From: Takifugu bimaculatus | Taxonomy: Eukaryota > Chordata > Actinopteri > Tetraodontiformes > Tetraodontidae | NCBI GenBank assembly: GCA_004026145.2 | Contig: CP034990.1 | Coordinates: 18,554,176 to 18,618,175, forward strand | Reading direction: 5' to 3' | Length of the DNA: 64,000 nt | In this document: piece after piece, positions 24,501 to 36,998 of the stretch | Layout of the letters: each line of letters starts with the position of its first letter | Position numbering within the stretch: the stretch's first letter is position 1 | Program-made: the position numbers and the translations under genes | Notes under the pieces: generated by a model | Seen by the model: the letters and a program-made list of their open reading frames with translations, nothing else | What the model was told of the DNA's origin: nothing | Databases searched by the model: none

Positions 24501-27500
24501 TCTGGATGAAACGCGGTGTGTAAATCATTATTATGATGGTAATGGTGTTTTATTGCCACCTTCATAAATATTGTACACAAAGCCGGCTTCATAATTGTGA
24601 TTCAGAGGCTACAATTATCCTCATTTTTCAACACAACCTTCCTGGCGCCGGTTAGGAATGATGTTGTTGGCTTTGTTATGCATTGTTCCAAGCTGGCTTC
24701 CTTGGCACAAGATGCAGTGTTGCAGGTGTTTGCAGAAATCATTTCTCTTAAAAGCTTCTTTTAAGGTGTTCTCTGTGTTCGGTACTTCACACAAACTGTA
24801 TTGCTGCATAACGAGGCACCATTCCACAACCTATATTCTAAGAGTTAAAGCTCAAATGTCAGATAAGAGGCGCCGGCTTTTATGCTGCTCTCCGGTATTT
24901 AATAAATGCAGACAAGACAACAAAGTTTGTGCACGGTGTAGATAAACCGTTGCTTCTCGAAGACTCCGGGTTCAATTGCTGCAACTCTTCACTCCAAAAA
25001 TCTCGTCTCCTCGTAAGAAGGTTCAGCTTCTTGCCTCATGGTGGCCTGCGGTGGCCTCGTTCACCTCATTTTCTTGCAGGATTTTTGAAATTGTTTTTTT
25101 TTTTTCCAGAGTCTATGGAAACTATCGACCTGGTCTTCAGCCTTAGATCACTGCGAGGGAAACTCACAGTCGCTGCAAAGTGGCCTCAAGATAATAAAAA
25201 TATGAAATAAAGCCCCAAGATTTATGAGTTAGTTGTCACCAGTGGCATCCTGTTGTTGTTTTTAATATTGTTATTCCTGTACGGGTGGATGATAAGTGGG
25301 AAGTAGGACCGGGAATGGTTTTGTAACTCTGGTGGCTGGTGGATTTAGGCTGAAAATGTAAAAATCATGCTCTGATTTAGGCTTTAGTGTCACAGTTAAT
25401 GCAAGGTGGATGAAAAACCGTAATTACGTTACGTTTTGGGTGCACAAATGTGCGACAAAGTGCAAAACAACCTCAGCGAAATTAAACTCGTTCATTTTAC
25501 TGGTGTCATGTCGTGGCTATTTCTACATGAACACAATGGCTGCACAAACACATGCATAAGTCACATAAAGAACGCGATGCTTGCTCTTTAAATGTGCGCT
25601 AAACCATCCATTTTGCACTTTGTGACTGAATGTAAACAGAAAGCAGCAGCTCATCTGTCCTCTCTGGATCAAGGACATCCCTGAAGCTGTTGGCCTGCTC
25701 TGAGTGTGTCTCTGAAGATCCATCAACAGCCTGTGTTTGCTGGCAGGTGGTCTGAAGGCATGACCAATGTGCTGCAGACAGACAGGCAGACAGGCAGACA
25801 GGCGGACAGACCGGCCCTGCTGGCGCTCTATGGATTGCTAATCTGGGACCCCGACTGGAGTCAGCCTAGTATTATAGCTCTCAGCTTGCTGTTTCACCCT
25901 CTGTTTCCTAAGCTTTACTGAACTCCAAACCACATTAACCTCTAGGCAAGGGCAAGTTCCTTCGGCGGTCCGATATGAGGAGTCAACAACACGGATTCAA
26001 ACTGAAACGACAGCCCTCTGCTCTTACCGACCTGCTGATCTCTGAGCGAAAAAACCAAAACATCGCTCTGTCCGGCTATAAAGCATCAAGTGAAGCTGCT
26101 TATTAAGTTGGGGGAGGTTCTAAAAGCATGTCATTGCTACAGGAAGATGACTTATGGGACCAATCTCCCTCCTATGCCGATAATTGCATCTCTGTAATTA
26201 GCGAGGATGAATTAGGTTAGACAAATTGAATACTTCTGCAGTTCCAGTCATACACGTTTCTCCATTCTGTTCTCACACTGGAGAGGAGTGGAGCTGGAGA
26301 CCTGTCTCCTGCTCATTACTGAACAGGCTGATCGCTGTTAGCGTTAATGGCTTCATACAGCAGCACCATGCTATCAGTAGCTTTCCCTACTGAGAGTTCT
26401 GCTGGAATAAACACCAACAAAAGTATCTGCTAATGGCGTACAAACAGAACACGTGACTGTAAGCTGTGGCGCACACGGGCCGCACACGGGCCGCCTGCCT
26501 CATGCGTTGCTCGACCAGGCTCCTCTATGAAGGGGCCACGGCTCACTGCAAAACAAACCCAGCTCGCCACGGTGTCGCCTCAGCAAGAGCAAACCCCACA
26601 TCAACATGTTTACCTGGATAAAAATACTATCCTGTATAAATGATAGAAGGTCCAGCAATGGCGTCAAGCTCTAAAGAAGAGTTGTAATACAGGATTACAG
26701 AGACCAGGACCAGGACCAGGACCAGGACCAAATCCTTGCTAGTGCTGAATGGTCACCGTTGATTCCTAAAATGGAAACATCCATCATCCATCCATCCATC
26801 CATCCATCATCCATCACCCATCCATCCATCCATCCATCCATCCATCCATCCATCCATCCATCCATCCATCCATCCATCCATCTATCCATCCATCATCCAT
26901 CCATCCATCCATCATTCCATCCATCCATCCTATCCTATCCATCCTATCTATCCTATCTATCCTATCCTATCCTATCTATCGATCCATCCATCCATCCATC
27001 CATCATCCATCCATCCATCCATCCATCATCCATCCATCCATCCCATCCATCCATCCATCCATCCATCCATCCATCCATCCATCCATCCATCCATCCATCC
27101 ATCCATCCATCCAGCCTTCACATGAGAGTTTAAGTCTCATTCGGCACTAAAATATGCAAATTCAACAATAAATATAACCATAAAAACAGTGATCCTGCGT
27201 TTCACTGCTATATCGTCAAAGAGGAACCTGCAAATCGCTTCATTTTCATGAAAAAGGAAAAGAAGAATCCCTTTCATCTCTGGACACACGACGTTGCTCG
27301 CAGCCAAATGACACTTTTGAATGAGTATTTGAAAATGAGACACTGTGCGATCTTGTTCCCAACAGCCATTATTACAGCTAATTTTTCAGAAGGAGCTAGA
27401 TGAATATGGCCTTTAAGCATCACCATTACTCACCCTGATGCCCAGCTCCACATTCTCTCCTCCGTACACCTCCATCCCTTCATCCAGCAAACCGATCTCT

Positions 27501-30500
27501 TCGAAGTACAGCCTGTCCACCACAAAGCAGCCAATCAGGGCTGGACTCCTGGGGAATTAAAGATGAGGAAGATTAGATTTGTTCCTCTGCATAGCTAGTG
27601 TTAGCTTGTTGGCACCGTTGCTATAGAAACACCAAAGTCAAGAAGGAATTATGACCTTGCGTGGCCTGAAATTTATTCTTAAGCATTACACAAATTGTGT
27701 GGGGTTTTTTTTCTATTTTATTCAAGCTGTCACAACATTTTGCTGCACTTACTGGATGGGGGCACTCTTGTTGCCCTTGTACCACCAGGACTTGGGTGGG
27801 TTCAGGTAGCGACACCACAGCTCCCAGTCGAAGCCCTGGGCTGACAGCGGATACTCGTCGATCTCAAACGTGTCATATTTGATGTTGTCAAACGACGGGG
27901 AAATGATGCGGGTTCTGTCTTCCTGGATCCTCTGCAGGACGGGTTCAGCCCTTCGAGTGCGGAATCAGAGAATCGTTTTACTGCACGCGTCCACGTGGAA
28001 CGCACTGATGTGATCAGAGCCTCATTAAGATGATTGAATTCTCTAATTAAACAACAAACAAAGTGATTTCGAAGCTGCACACTACATTAGCAAAGTAATC
28101 CGGTATGTGTCCACTCATTGCTTTGGCCGTTACCGGATAATTCATGCGGGAAAAAGGGGAAAAACTGGAAAGAAACTTTCTCAATCTAGATTTTCTTCCT
28201 GTCAGGGTGAGTTTGTTTTGTCAGCTGGAGCTGCAGTAGCTCCTACTGGACCAATTCTGGTGCAAATACGGCTCATGTGTTGCATGCTTCCACTTCCTGC
28301 TGTGTCTGTTAGGGGCCCCGGAACCATGATCAGCCACTCTTACAGCTTTTACAAACGATTTGCAGGCTTTAGCCCCTGCAGCTATCAGACTGTGAACCCT
28401 CTCTGATGCTCCTACAGATGGTTTCTCACTCGATCTGTTGGTTTATTCAGTAATTTCTCTTTGCTGTTGCTGTTGCAGTGTTTAATTTTAAATGATGATC
28501 TCGATGGAGAGATGAGGCGTTCTGACCATGTGGGATTTATTTTTATTCTAATTAAATCTTTTTTGACCCGGTAAGGTGGCTAGACTGAACTGCTCGTTTG
28601 TAATTAACAAAAGAACTCTCATCCTGATTCTGATCCCCTGGTGCAACCAGAACCAGAACCAACAACAAACTTTTCAGTTGGTGTTCTCTGCGAATATTAC
28701 ATCCACTAGACAAAAGAGTCCTTGTTTTTAAATTAGATCACTTTATTTAAAACCCACACAGTCATATGACTCAACTGTGGCGTCGAGTGTGAGCATTATG
28801 AAGCGCTCCTTGTGCGTGACTCACCAGCCGATGTTGAACTCAACGTGGGCATCAAAGAGGGCAACAACAGGAGCCGTGGCGGCCCTCCAGCCGCTCACTC
28901 TGGACCGGATCAGACCCTCCTGCTTCAAATGCCGCACCACCTTAATAAATCCTGGACGTTGGCTGTTTGTCTGAGACACGAAATCCTCCAGCTTCTCCTT
29001 CAGCTCATCTAAAATTAAATCCACAAGCACGGACTCTAAAATCGATCTTTGAAGAGGTTTTTTTTTTAACTTTTTGGGGGGGTTGTAGGAGACACCCGAG
29101 ACATGTGAGCAGCATCCACCCACCACAGGCTGTCACGTCCTCCTCCACTGGGCAGTATTTGAGGAGGGCAGCACTACTCATGCTTCGGTTCTCTGATCAC
29201 TGGACCAAAGAGGCAGCTGCAGACTTCCACAAGCTTTACCGTACCAGGCTGCTGCAATATGAGCAGCTCCCTCCGTACTCTCCCGACCCTGGGAAAAACC
29301 CGCTAATTGTCGAGTCTGACTGTGCAGTTTATTCCCATTAAAAGCTTTTTTGATATCCATGTGCAAGAAAAATCTTTCTTCTCCCACGGAAATCGAATAA
29401 GAGCTATATAAGCAATAATCACGCAGCTGTTCCTGACATTCACGACATTTTGAGAGAAAAAGCCCAAATCTGCCATCAGATGTGTCAGAAAAGTTCTAGA
29501 ATTAGCTGCATGGATCACGCTCATAATACTATACTAACAAAACTATATTATAAATCTATTAAAACACTGAAACTAAAAAAAAGGCTGTGTTACATAAACC
29601 TAAATCTTAAACATAAATCATCATCCTAAACCGTTCTATTAGGACAAAAAAAAGAACTTCAATTGTATATATTACACCAGGATAAAGTGATTTGAGAGCA
29701 GTTAAAAGAGGAATAAAGTTTATGAAGCCGTTAGCTGTTAGGGCTGCAGCGACAGTCTGGGAAACAACCGTCATGTAAGTTTGTTTTTGCTTAAATGTCT
29801 CTGCTTAACAAGACACATAACTAATTAATGCGCTTATCGGGCTGCCAGTGAAATGATGAATGAGCCTGATGTTAGAGGGCTGCTAACTGAAGGTGTCTGC
29901 TGAAGTACATAATGGGAAAGTAACACAACTGACTAATCCTAATTATTACCACACAGTCAATAAAGCTAATAAAAGCACATGCAGCATACAAAGATGCAGA
30001 GATAATTAGTGTTATGGATTCACTCTCTGCTGCTGCTGCTGTTTCCCATTAAAGACTCGTTCCATAACCTATAGCAATATCATGTTTAAAGAGTTCACCA
30101 GCATCCTTTCTGTCATTTCCAGACATCTTATGTGTGAATCAGCTCTGGATCGGGAAAACTTCCTCTGCTCATCAGACCTGATCACATGTAGCACTAGTTA
30201 GTGTGAGCAGCTGAGACGTCTGTATCTGTAATCATTTCTGATCCAGCTCTGCATCCAGGGGGGAGGCGAGAGGACGGAGGCTGCAGACCAGATTCTGACA
30301 GCACCGAGCAGGCAATCAGTAGATCTACGGACACATTCATAATGCAACACATGCAAATGCTGAGCTGAAAATGGAGAATTTGCCATTTAGCTCACCTCAC
30401 TCTGTCCTCGGGCCGAGATAACACAAACCCACTGACTGGAAATCCTCACCCCAGAAAAACACCGTAAGTGAGCTCTTCAAAGAAATCAATGCACTTCCCC

Positions 30501-33500
30501 TCTCAGAAACATCCCTACGTGCCCGAGCAGAGTCGTTGATTCATGGAGGTGAGTGGCGTGAGTGATTCCTGAACTTAACACCATCTATTACACAGGAATT
30601 AAGACTGGCGCAGCAGACGGCTGATCGGCATGGTTACGGGTCTCGCCGTTGCTATGTGGTTCGCGTCACCAGGCTTGGCAATTATTCTTCGCCGCGCAGT
30701 TCTCCAGGTGTCAAAACCCGCTCGGAGTATTCGACAAAATTCGTCCAGTCTCCGCATTTGCACCAGTCATGTGGCTAAATCCTGGAGCCGAGGTTTGTCT
30801 GGGGGACTGGCGTGGCTCAAGTTGCCGCGCTGCTTGTTTTTCTTACAGCTGGCACTTTATCCTGTAAACTCAGCTTTGTTGGTTGATTCTGCTCACCCCA
30901 GCTTTTGTGTACCCTCCAGCTTTCATTGGCTGGATCTTCAGTGACTGTTTGCTGGATATCCAAATGGTTTCAGACAGCTGCTGGAACTTGTCTGGACACC
31001 TGAGGCATTGACTAAATCCACATTATACCCTGGCGCTCGCGGGGATGGGAAGCAGTATAATAAGGCAAGGAGCAGATCTAGAGGTTTTCCAGGGCAAAAG
31101 AAAGCACAAGTTAGATGCCCGTCAAAAAATGGAAATAAAAAAGTGAATAAAATGACCAAAAAAAATCCTTAAATTAAAAAATCACGATGGCTCAATTAAA
31201 AGCCTGCTCTTTCTCAGGACACAACTTGGGACACCAACCAATTAAGGAGGAATCACGTAGGTCAATTTGTCCTTCCCTCCCTTGATAGATACACATCCTC
31301 CTGCATGCTAATACGTCTGAGGGGTGAGGAGCACGGCTGACGTGGTCGACGAGCAGGTTAGACACGTGCAACGACCCTGTCCGGCAATCGCACCAGCGTC
31401 ACGGGTCAGCGGGCTAATGACATTTAGCACCGCGGAGATTCACAGTCGTGCAGATAATGATAAGACCGAGCCCCAATCAGACACGGTGCAACAGAACGTG
31501 CTGTCAAACAAGGAGAAATGCCATCGGGGAAATGTCAGCGCGTGACACCGGAGGTGCCAAACAAGGCTGCTCCCTCATTCTCCATTATGAGATGAAGTGT
31601 GGGGGGAAAAAAAACACTACGATCTGATGTGATAATCAGGAGAATAAAAGGATTTGGGACATTTAGTTTGTTTTTTTTTTACTACTGGAACGTAGGTCAG
31701 CACTGGCCAGCTGGGAAAATGATCATTCATTACACGTGAATTAGCGGGACACAGTCGACAGCGAGATTCTGTTAGCGCCGGCAACAGATCACATCACCTG
31801 TTTTGCATTATTGAATCAGGTAGCCATATTCTTCCCAGCACATTCCCCAGGTTTATTGCCTACAATGGCTGTCCCTGTCCTTGTTATAAACGACGTAACC
31901 CATTTAAAGAGGGATCGGCTATAAATGACCTTGGCGTGCTATCGTTACCTTTTTATGGCAGACTTTCTGCCTTTGTAATAGAGTTTAAGTGTTGTGTAAA
32001 TTATAGATCTGCTTTCATCGGGGACTACAGGCCCGTCTCAACAGTTAGGCAACGTCCAGCGCATACAGATCCAGGAATTAAATGTGCACACGCAAACGAG
32101 CTCGCCTCGGGGCACGTTTCCTAGTTTTGCGGCTCATTAGCGTTGATCATCTATCTGTAGGCTGTTAGGGGCCGTCGTAAATATGCCGCTGCACATGAAA
32201 AAGGGCAGCTCCTGCTCTTTGATTGGCTGGCAAACTTTTAAGTGCAGCTGATGGATGAGCAGGTGAGCAGGAACTAAGAGCCCGACAGGAAGATAATACA
32301 TCACCGGGAGGGGATGTGGCTGACCTCCAGAACACGCACGGGTGCCTGGAAACGGCTGGATTAAAGACAAAACGCCGGTGCTAATCGTGGCCGCGCAGCC
32401 CGACAGCTGGGCGGTCTGAAGAAGACACCTCTTCGTCACGTGACTGATGCAGCAGAGGAATCGCATCAATTTTGAAGGGATTTTATTGTTTTACGAAAAG
32501 AAAAGGATGTGATCGTTAATTGACGACTGGAGCTGAACAATGCCCTTTGGTTTACTGTGAAACAAATGAAGCAGACCTCATTTTCATTATAGGGTGCGTT
32601 GGTGTTTCTCCTTTAAACATGAATCTCCCGTCAAAGCAGGAGCAGGTTTACTGTTGGATAATAAAAATAAGTCGCTGAGCAGAGTTTATTAGTCTGGAGC
32701 TGCAGTCTCAGAGATGGAGCTTCAGAGGTTTACGCTTCAGAAGGTCAGTGGTTCAATTCCTGTCTGCAGCTGCCGATCGAAGCGTCCCTCAACTTGGCAC
32801 CGACACACAAATTAATCCCTGTAGTCACCATGAATTAATGCAAATACCAGCGCATTTTACTCGAACATAATGATGAATTTTTAAAATATAATCTAGAAAC
32901 AGGAAAGAGTTCACCTCCAACGAGTGGAAAGGCATAGAAAATCTTGCTTCGTTGGGCCACACAGTTGTCAGTTTGCCACTGCTGCATCACGTTTGTTGTC
33001 TTTTGTCTAGGGAAATCTAGAAGATTTCCCTTCACCGGATACAGTATATCAGATCTTGCTGTTTCAAGGATCGCCTGAATGTGTGATTTTAACTCCAAAA
33101 ATCACACAACGGTCACATTTTTAAGATCATGTAAGCAGGCCCAGTGGCCGGTTGGCTGAAATGATGCTAATGCTAGCATACGGCTAGCAACCAGGACCGT
33201 CTCCTGCATATGGTAAAAAGATCAGAATGTCCTAAAACACCAAAACTGAGTGACTGGCCTTCCTAATGGCGGCTGCTAATTCCAGAGAAATGAGCCAATG
33301 CACGATAAACGTCATTGTTGCCAGAAAGAGGGATCGACTGGAGGGATGAAGATAGCAGGAGATGGCGATACATGGCTTTTATGGTTTGGAAGGAAGTCAT
33401 CTTTGGAGAAATACAGCAAAATCTGATCAAAGCAGCGTGCCTGCTCGTAGTTCAACATTGCTTTGCACTAACTCTTGGACTGTCAAATGGAGCTCCAGAG

Positions 33501-36500
33501 AAGCAGTTTGCCTAAGCGGCTGAACCTTCTGCAGGGGCCCTCTCCATTTTGGTATTTACTTATATGTGTCGCTGTTACAGCCCGAGCGTCTTGCTCGTGC
33601 CGCCTGGTGTGGATTACACTGAGCTCCGTGATTCCCAACCATGTCAGATGGTTGATAATGGAGCTGGGGCGCCTCCTGCATAAACTCCACGGAGGATTTT
33701 TGTACACACGTCCGCGGGAGATCGTGGCCATTTTAATAAATCTGAAGACTGCTGGGGGCTGCCATGGCTGTTTACATTCAGAAAGCCATAATTGAAGGTC
33801 TGTTCCTTACTGTTGCTGCTGTTGTCGTCCACCAGGATTATCTCTTTGAGGAGGTGGGACGGCGTCCTGTTGATGGCAGGAGCGAATGGACCGCAGGATC
33901 ACAGACAGGGCTTCATTCACAAAAATGAACACAATGCTCACTTGAGGGAGGTTTAAAGGATAAGTGATGTTTCTGCACCTGCGAGGGAGACAAGAAGTGT
34001 TCGCAGGTCAGCGCTTAAATCAATGTTTACTCCTGGATTTATCTGAGGGATTAACAGATACATCAGACATTGATTTCGTGCAAAATGGGGTGTAGAACTC
34101 CAGGACTGGAAAAACGCTGTCGCTGCACTGCAGTCATGAAAAGGTTTGCATTCTAAAAGGTCAAGTCGCTCTGCTCTTTAAGTAAATGTTTTGCCACTGC
34201 GTGCAGACGCCGTGAAGAAGCCCGAAGAGGAAAGTAGTGCCGGGCATGTAAAGCTTCAGCTGCCCTTTTGGGTTCCACTTCCAAACCTGACTACAACATT
34301 TAGTTTAATCTGTTAAAATGTCCCCCACTAACAGGCATGATGCTCTTCTTCGCACTTACATTAATTTAGCGGTGCAGGTTAAACTGCTGGGAAACTGGTC
34401 AGTGTCCTGCTGTTACCATCTCATGCTGTTAATTATAGCTACCCCCACCCCCCCCCACCCCCCAAGGATGAACGCACAGACCCAGTTTAGTGAGACTGAG
34501 GGATCCAAAGAGACCTTGGCGGCAGATAAGCCGTGAAGAACTGTTTATTTTCACTCCATAGTGGACATTATCACGCCACGTTGTTGTCTTCGGTAACCTT
34601 GACAACTGAGCAATGCAGCGGCGAGGCAGAGGCAGCAGTTATTACTCGTGCTATTACTCATGTTGGTGCATTTGCACAATTACTCTTCTTAATTTACTAC
34701 TATTGATAATGTACTGAGGCGAAACTGCATTACATCCAGGTTATATTTATGATCATTATCCATCCGCAAGTAATTTATCTCTATATTTAGGTGAAAATAT
34801 GCACTGGTTCCCCAAACTATAAAAGATTGTGCCATTAATTGTCTGCTTTACTGTTAGCTGTTAAATGAGCTTTTTCCCTCTCACAAGGTGATGTGATCAC
34901 CTTGGCAGCCGACAATTGTGTTCAGATGAACTCTTCATTTGTTTTCAAGCGGAGACGCTCGAAGGGTGAAAGGAAAGAACTTTTGTGCGGGTGAATTGAT
35001 TCAATCCTGCTTTTGTTAATTATGGAAAGGCTCTTTACAGCTCAGCAAAATAAGCACTCACAATGCAGAGGAAAAGGCAAGTATTTCAAGGTATATGATG
35101 ATGGTATAGAGGGATTAGAGATGGCATTATCTTTTGCTTTTGTATGGTTGTTATTATCTATATTAAATCATCGTGCTTGGAGATACGTGTGTGTTTATCA
35201 GGCTCCGTCCTTGATAAATCGAGGGAAAAAAGAGCTCGATGGGCACGCAGCATTCCAAATAGGTGCTCTAAACTTGAAAATATTGTAGTGCAGTCGCCAC
35301 ATTTAGGTCATGGGCTTAGTTTAGCCTTTAGCTTGCTCCAGGAATATTCATTTAAATTTAATAGAGAACATTCAAGTGGAGCATGCTTTCAACATTTCTT
35401 TTCAAATCATTGGCTGCTATTAAACTAGTCCAACTCTATTAATTCATCATCTAACAGCAATTTCATACTTTACGCTGAGCTGCATGAACATCTGAGTTGT
35501 TGAGTGCCAACAACGTTTGAATACTGGAGAGGAACACTCCACCTGTACTCCATTAAATTGTGACCTGGAAGAAATGAATAAGTCTTGATGAACATGATAA
35601 TTAGCTTTTGGTGTGACAGGTACAGTCTTACCCATCAGGCCTCAGGTCCGGCATCGGTCTGTCCAGGGGGAGGCGATCACTGAGGTAGCCGTTATATCCG
35701 TAGTACTGGAACATCTTCAGCGCAACCCGCCGGTTGTCGGGGCTGAGGTCCTGACCCCAGTGAGCAAACAGCGATGAGTCAGAGAATGAGGTGTCCGCCT
35801 GACCTTCGTCTCCCCTCCCTGGAGTCTCTGGCGGGCGCAGGAAGACAAATAGCATGAATATACGTCTCACCGTAGCGGCGAGGGGGCACATCGGGTCACA
35901 TTCAGGGAACGTCGGAAAACGAAGAGCCGGACATGAGGCTGTGATGAATGCCTCTTTCCTTGTGCAGTAATGGACTGAGCTGTATGTCTGCAATGTACAT
36001 GAACATGAGATTTAATCCCTATCAGAGGGAGGCAGATTAGCTTTGCGCTACATTATTCTTCCAGGTATAAAGGCAGAGGTATCGCTAAAACAATACACAA
36101 AGCACAGTATCTACCTCATGTCATGGGGAAATTGTTTATTATAAAATCTTAGAGGGCAGCTCAGGCAGCTGAGGTCTTAATAAGTGCAGTCACAACTAAT
36201 TTCACACTGTAGCCGCTGAAAACAGAGCTGAACAAACACACACTCAGCACACCAAACACCAACGTATGCAAAGACTCAATCCACGTCAGGGCTCCATAAA
36301 TCACTAGTTTTGTCTACTGGAAGGATGCTTTAAAAGCACTTCAGAGGCCAACCTAAGTATGCCTAACATGCCCACACAGAACTGCTGGAGATTCTGAAAA
36401 TAGTACAAAAGTGAGGTATGAAAAATGCAGCGGTCTCGTAAAAGTTTGCTGTTGTACGATCACAGGTTGCAAAAGTGTCTGTGGCTGGTGTGTTTGGCAG

Positions 36501-36962
36501 GTTAAATGCATCTAAAAAGGAAGAAGGCTGTTTGATAACTTATGGCTCCTTGTTATAAAACATGTCCTACAAAAAAAATCGACCATATAAGCCAAAACGA
36601 TATTATATGACAATAGCTTTTTGAGGGTTTTTTTTTGTCTTCTATGGCCCAGAGGAATAGATCTGATAACATGCATTTGGATGGATTTTGCAGTTTTTGG
36701 TGTTAGTGAAGAGTTCTGTTGTAAAATGTGGGATTGGTGCATTGGCTTTTGTCAAAAGACAGAATTTTTAATGAAGGTAAAAGGTTTTGTGTGTGTGTGT
36801 TTTGAAGAGATTGGTAAAGGTTAATATTCATGAGCTGACTATTTCACCAACCCATTGACAGTCAGCTCTGAAGTAAGACAACATGAAGAATGAATGGGAT
36901 GTCATGAAGTGAAACAAAAAGACCAGCTTCTGTAAAAGGCTACAATAAGCACTCAGCACTCA

Positions 36963-36998
<36 letters not shown>

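Larger units (their letters stand above)
20590..27433 (-). other. galnt18: galnt18 intron 6
   Basis: 6844 bp. It contains a CpG-rich block near 23150-23670, short tandem repeats at 25774-25812 and 26702-26730, and a large ATCC-type array at 26779-27113. No recognisable nested gene. Confidence 0.88.

Noticed and set aside
26695..27133. Open frames on both strands rich in WMDG and HPSI repeats
   Set aside because: They are translations of the ATCC tandem array, whose unit lacks stop codons in these frames. There is no protein evidence.
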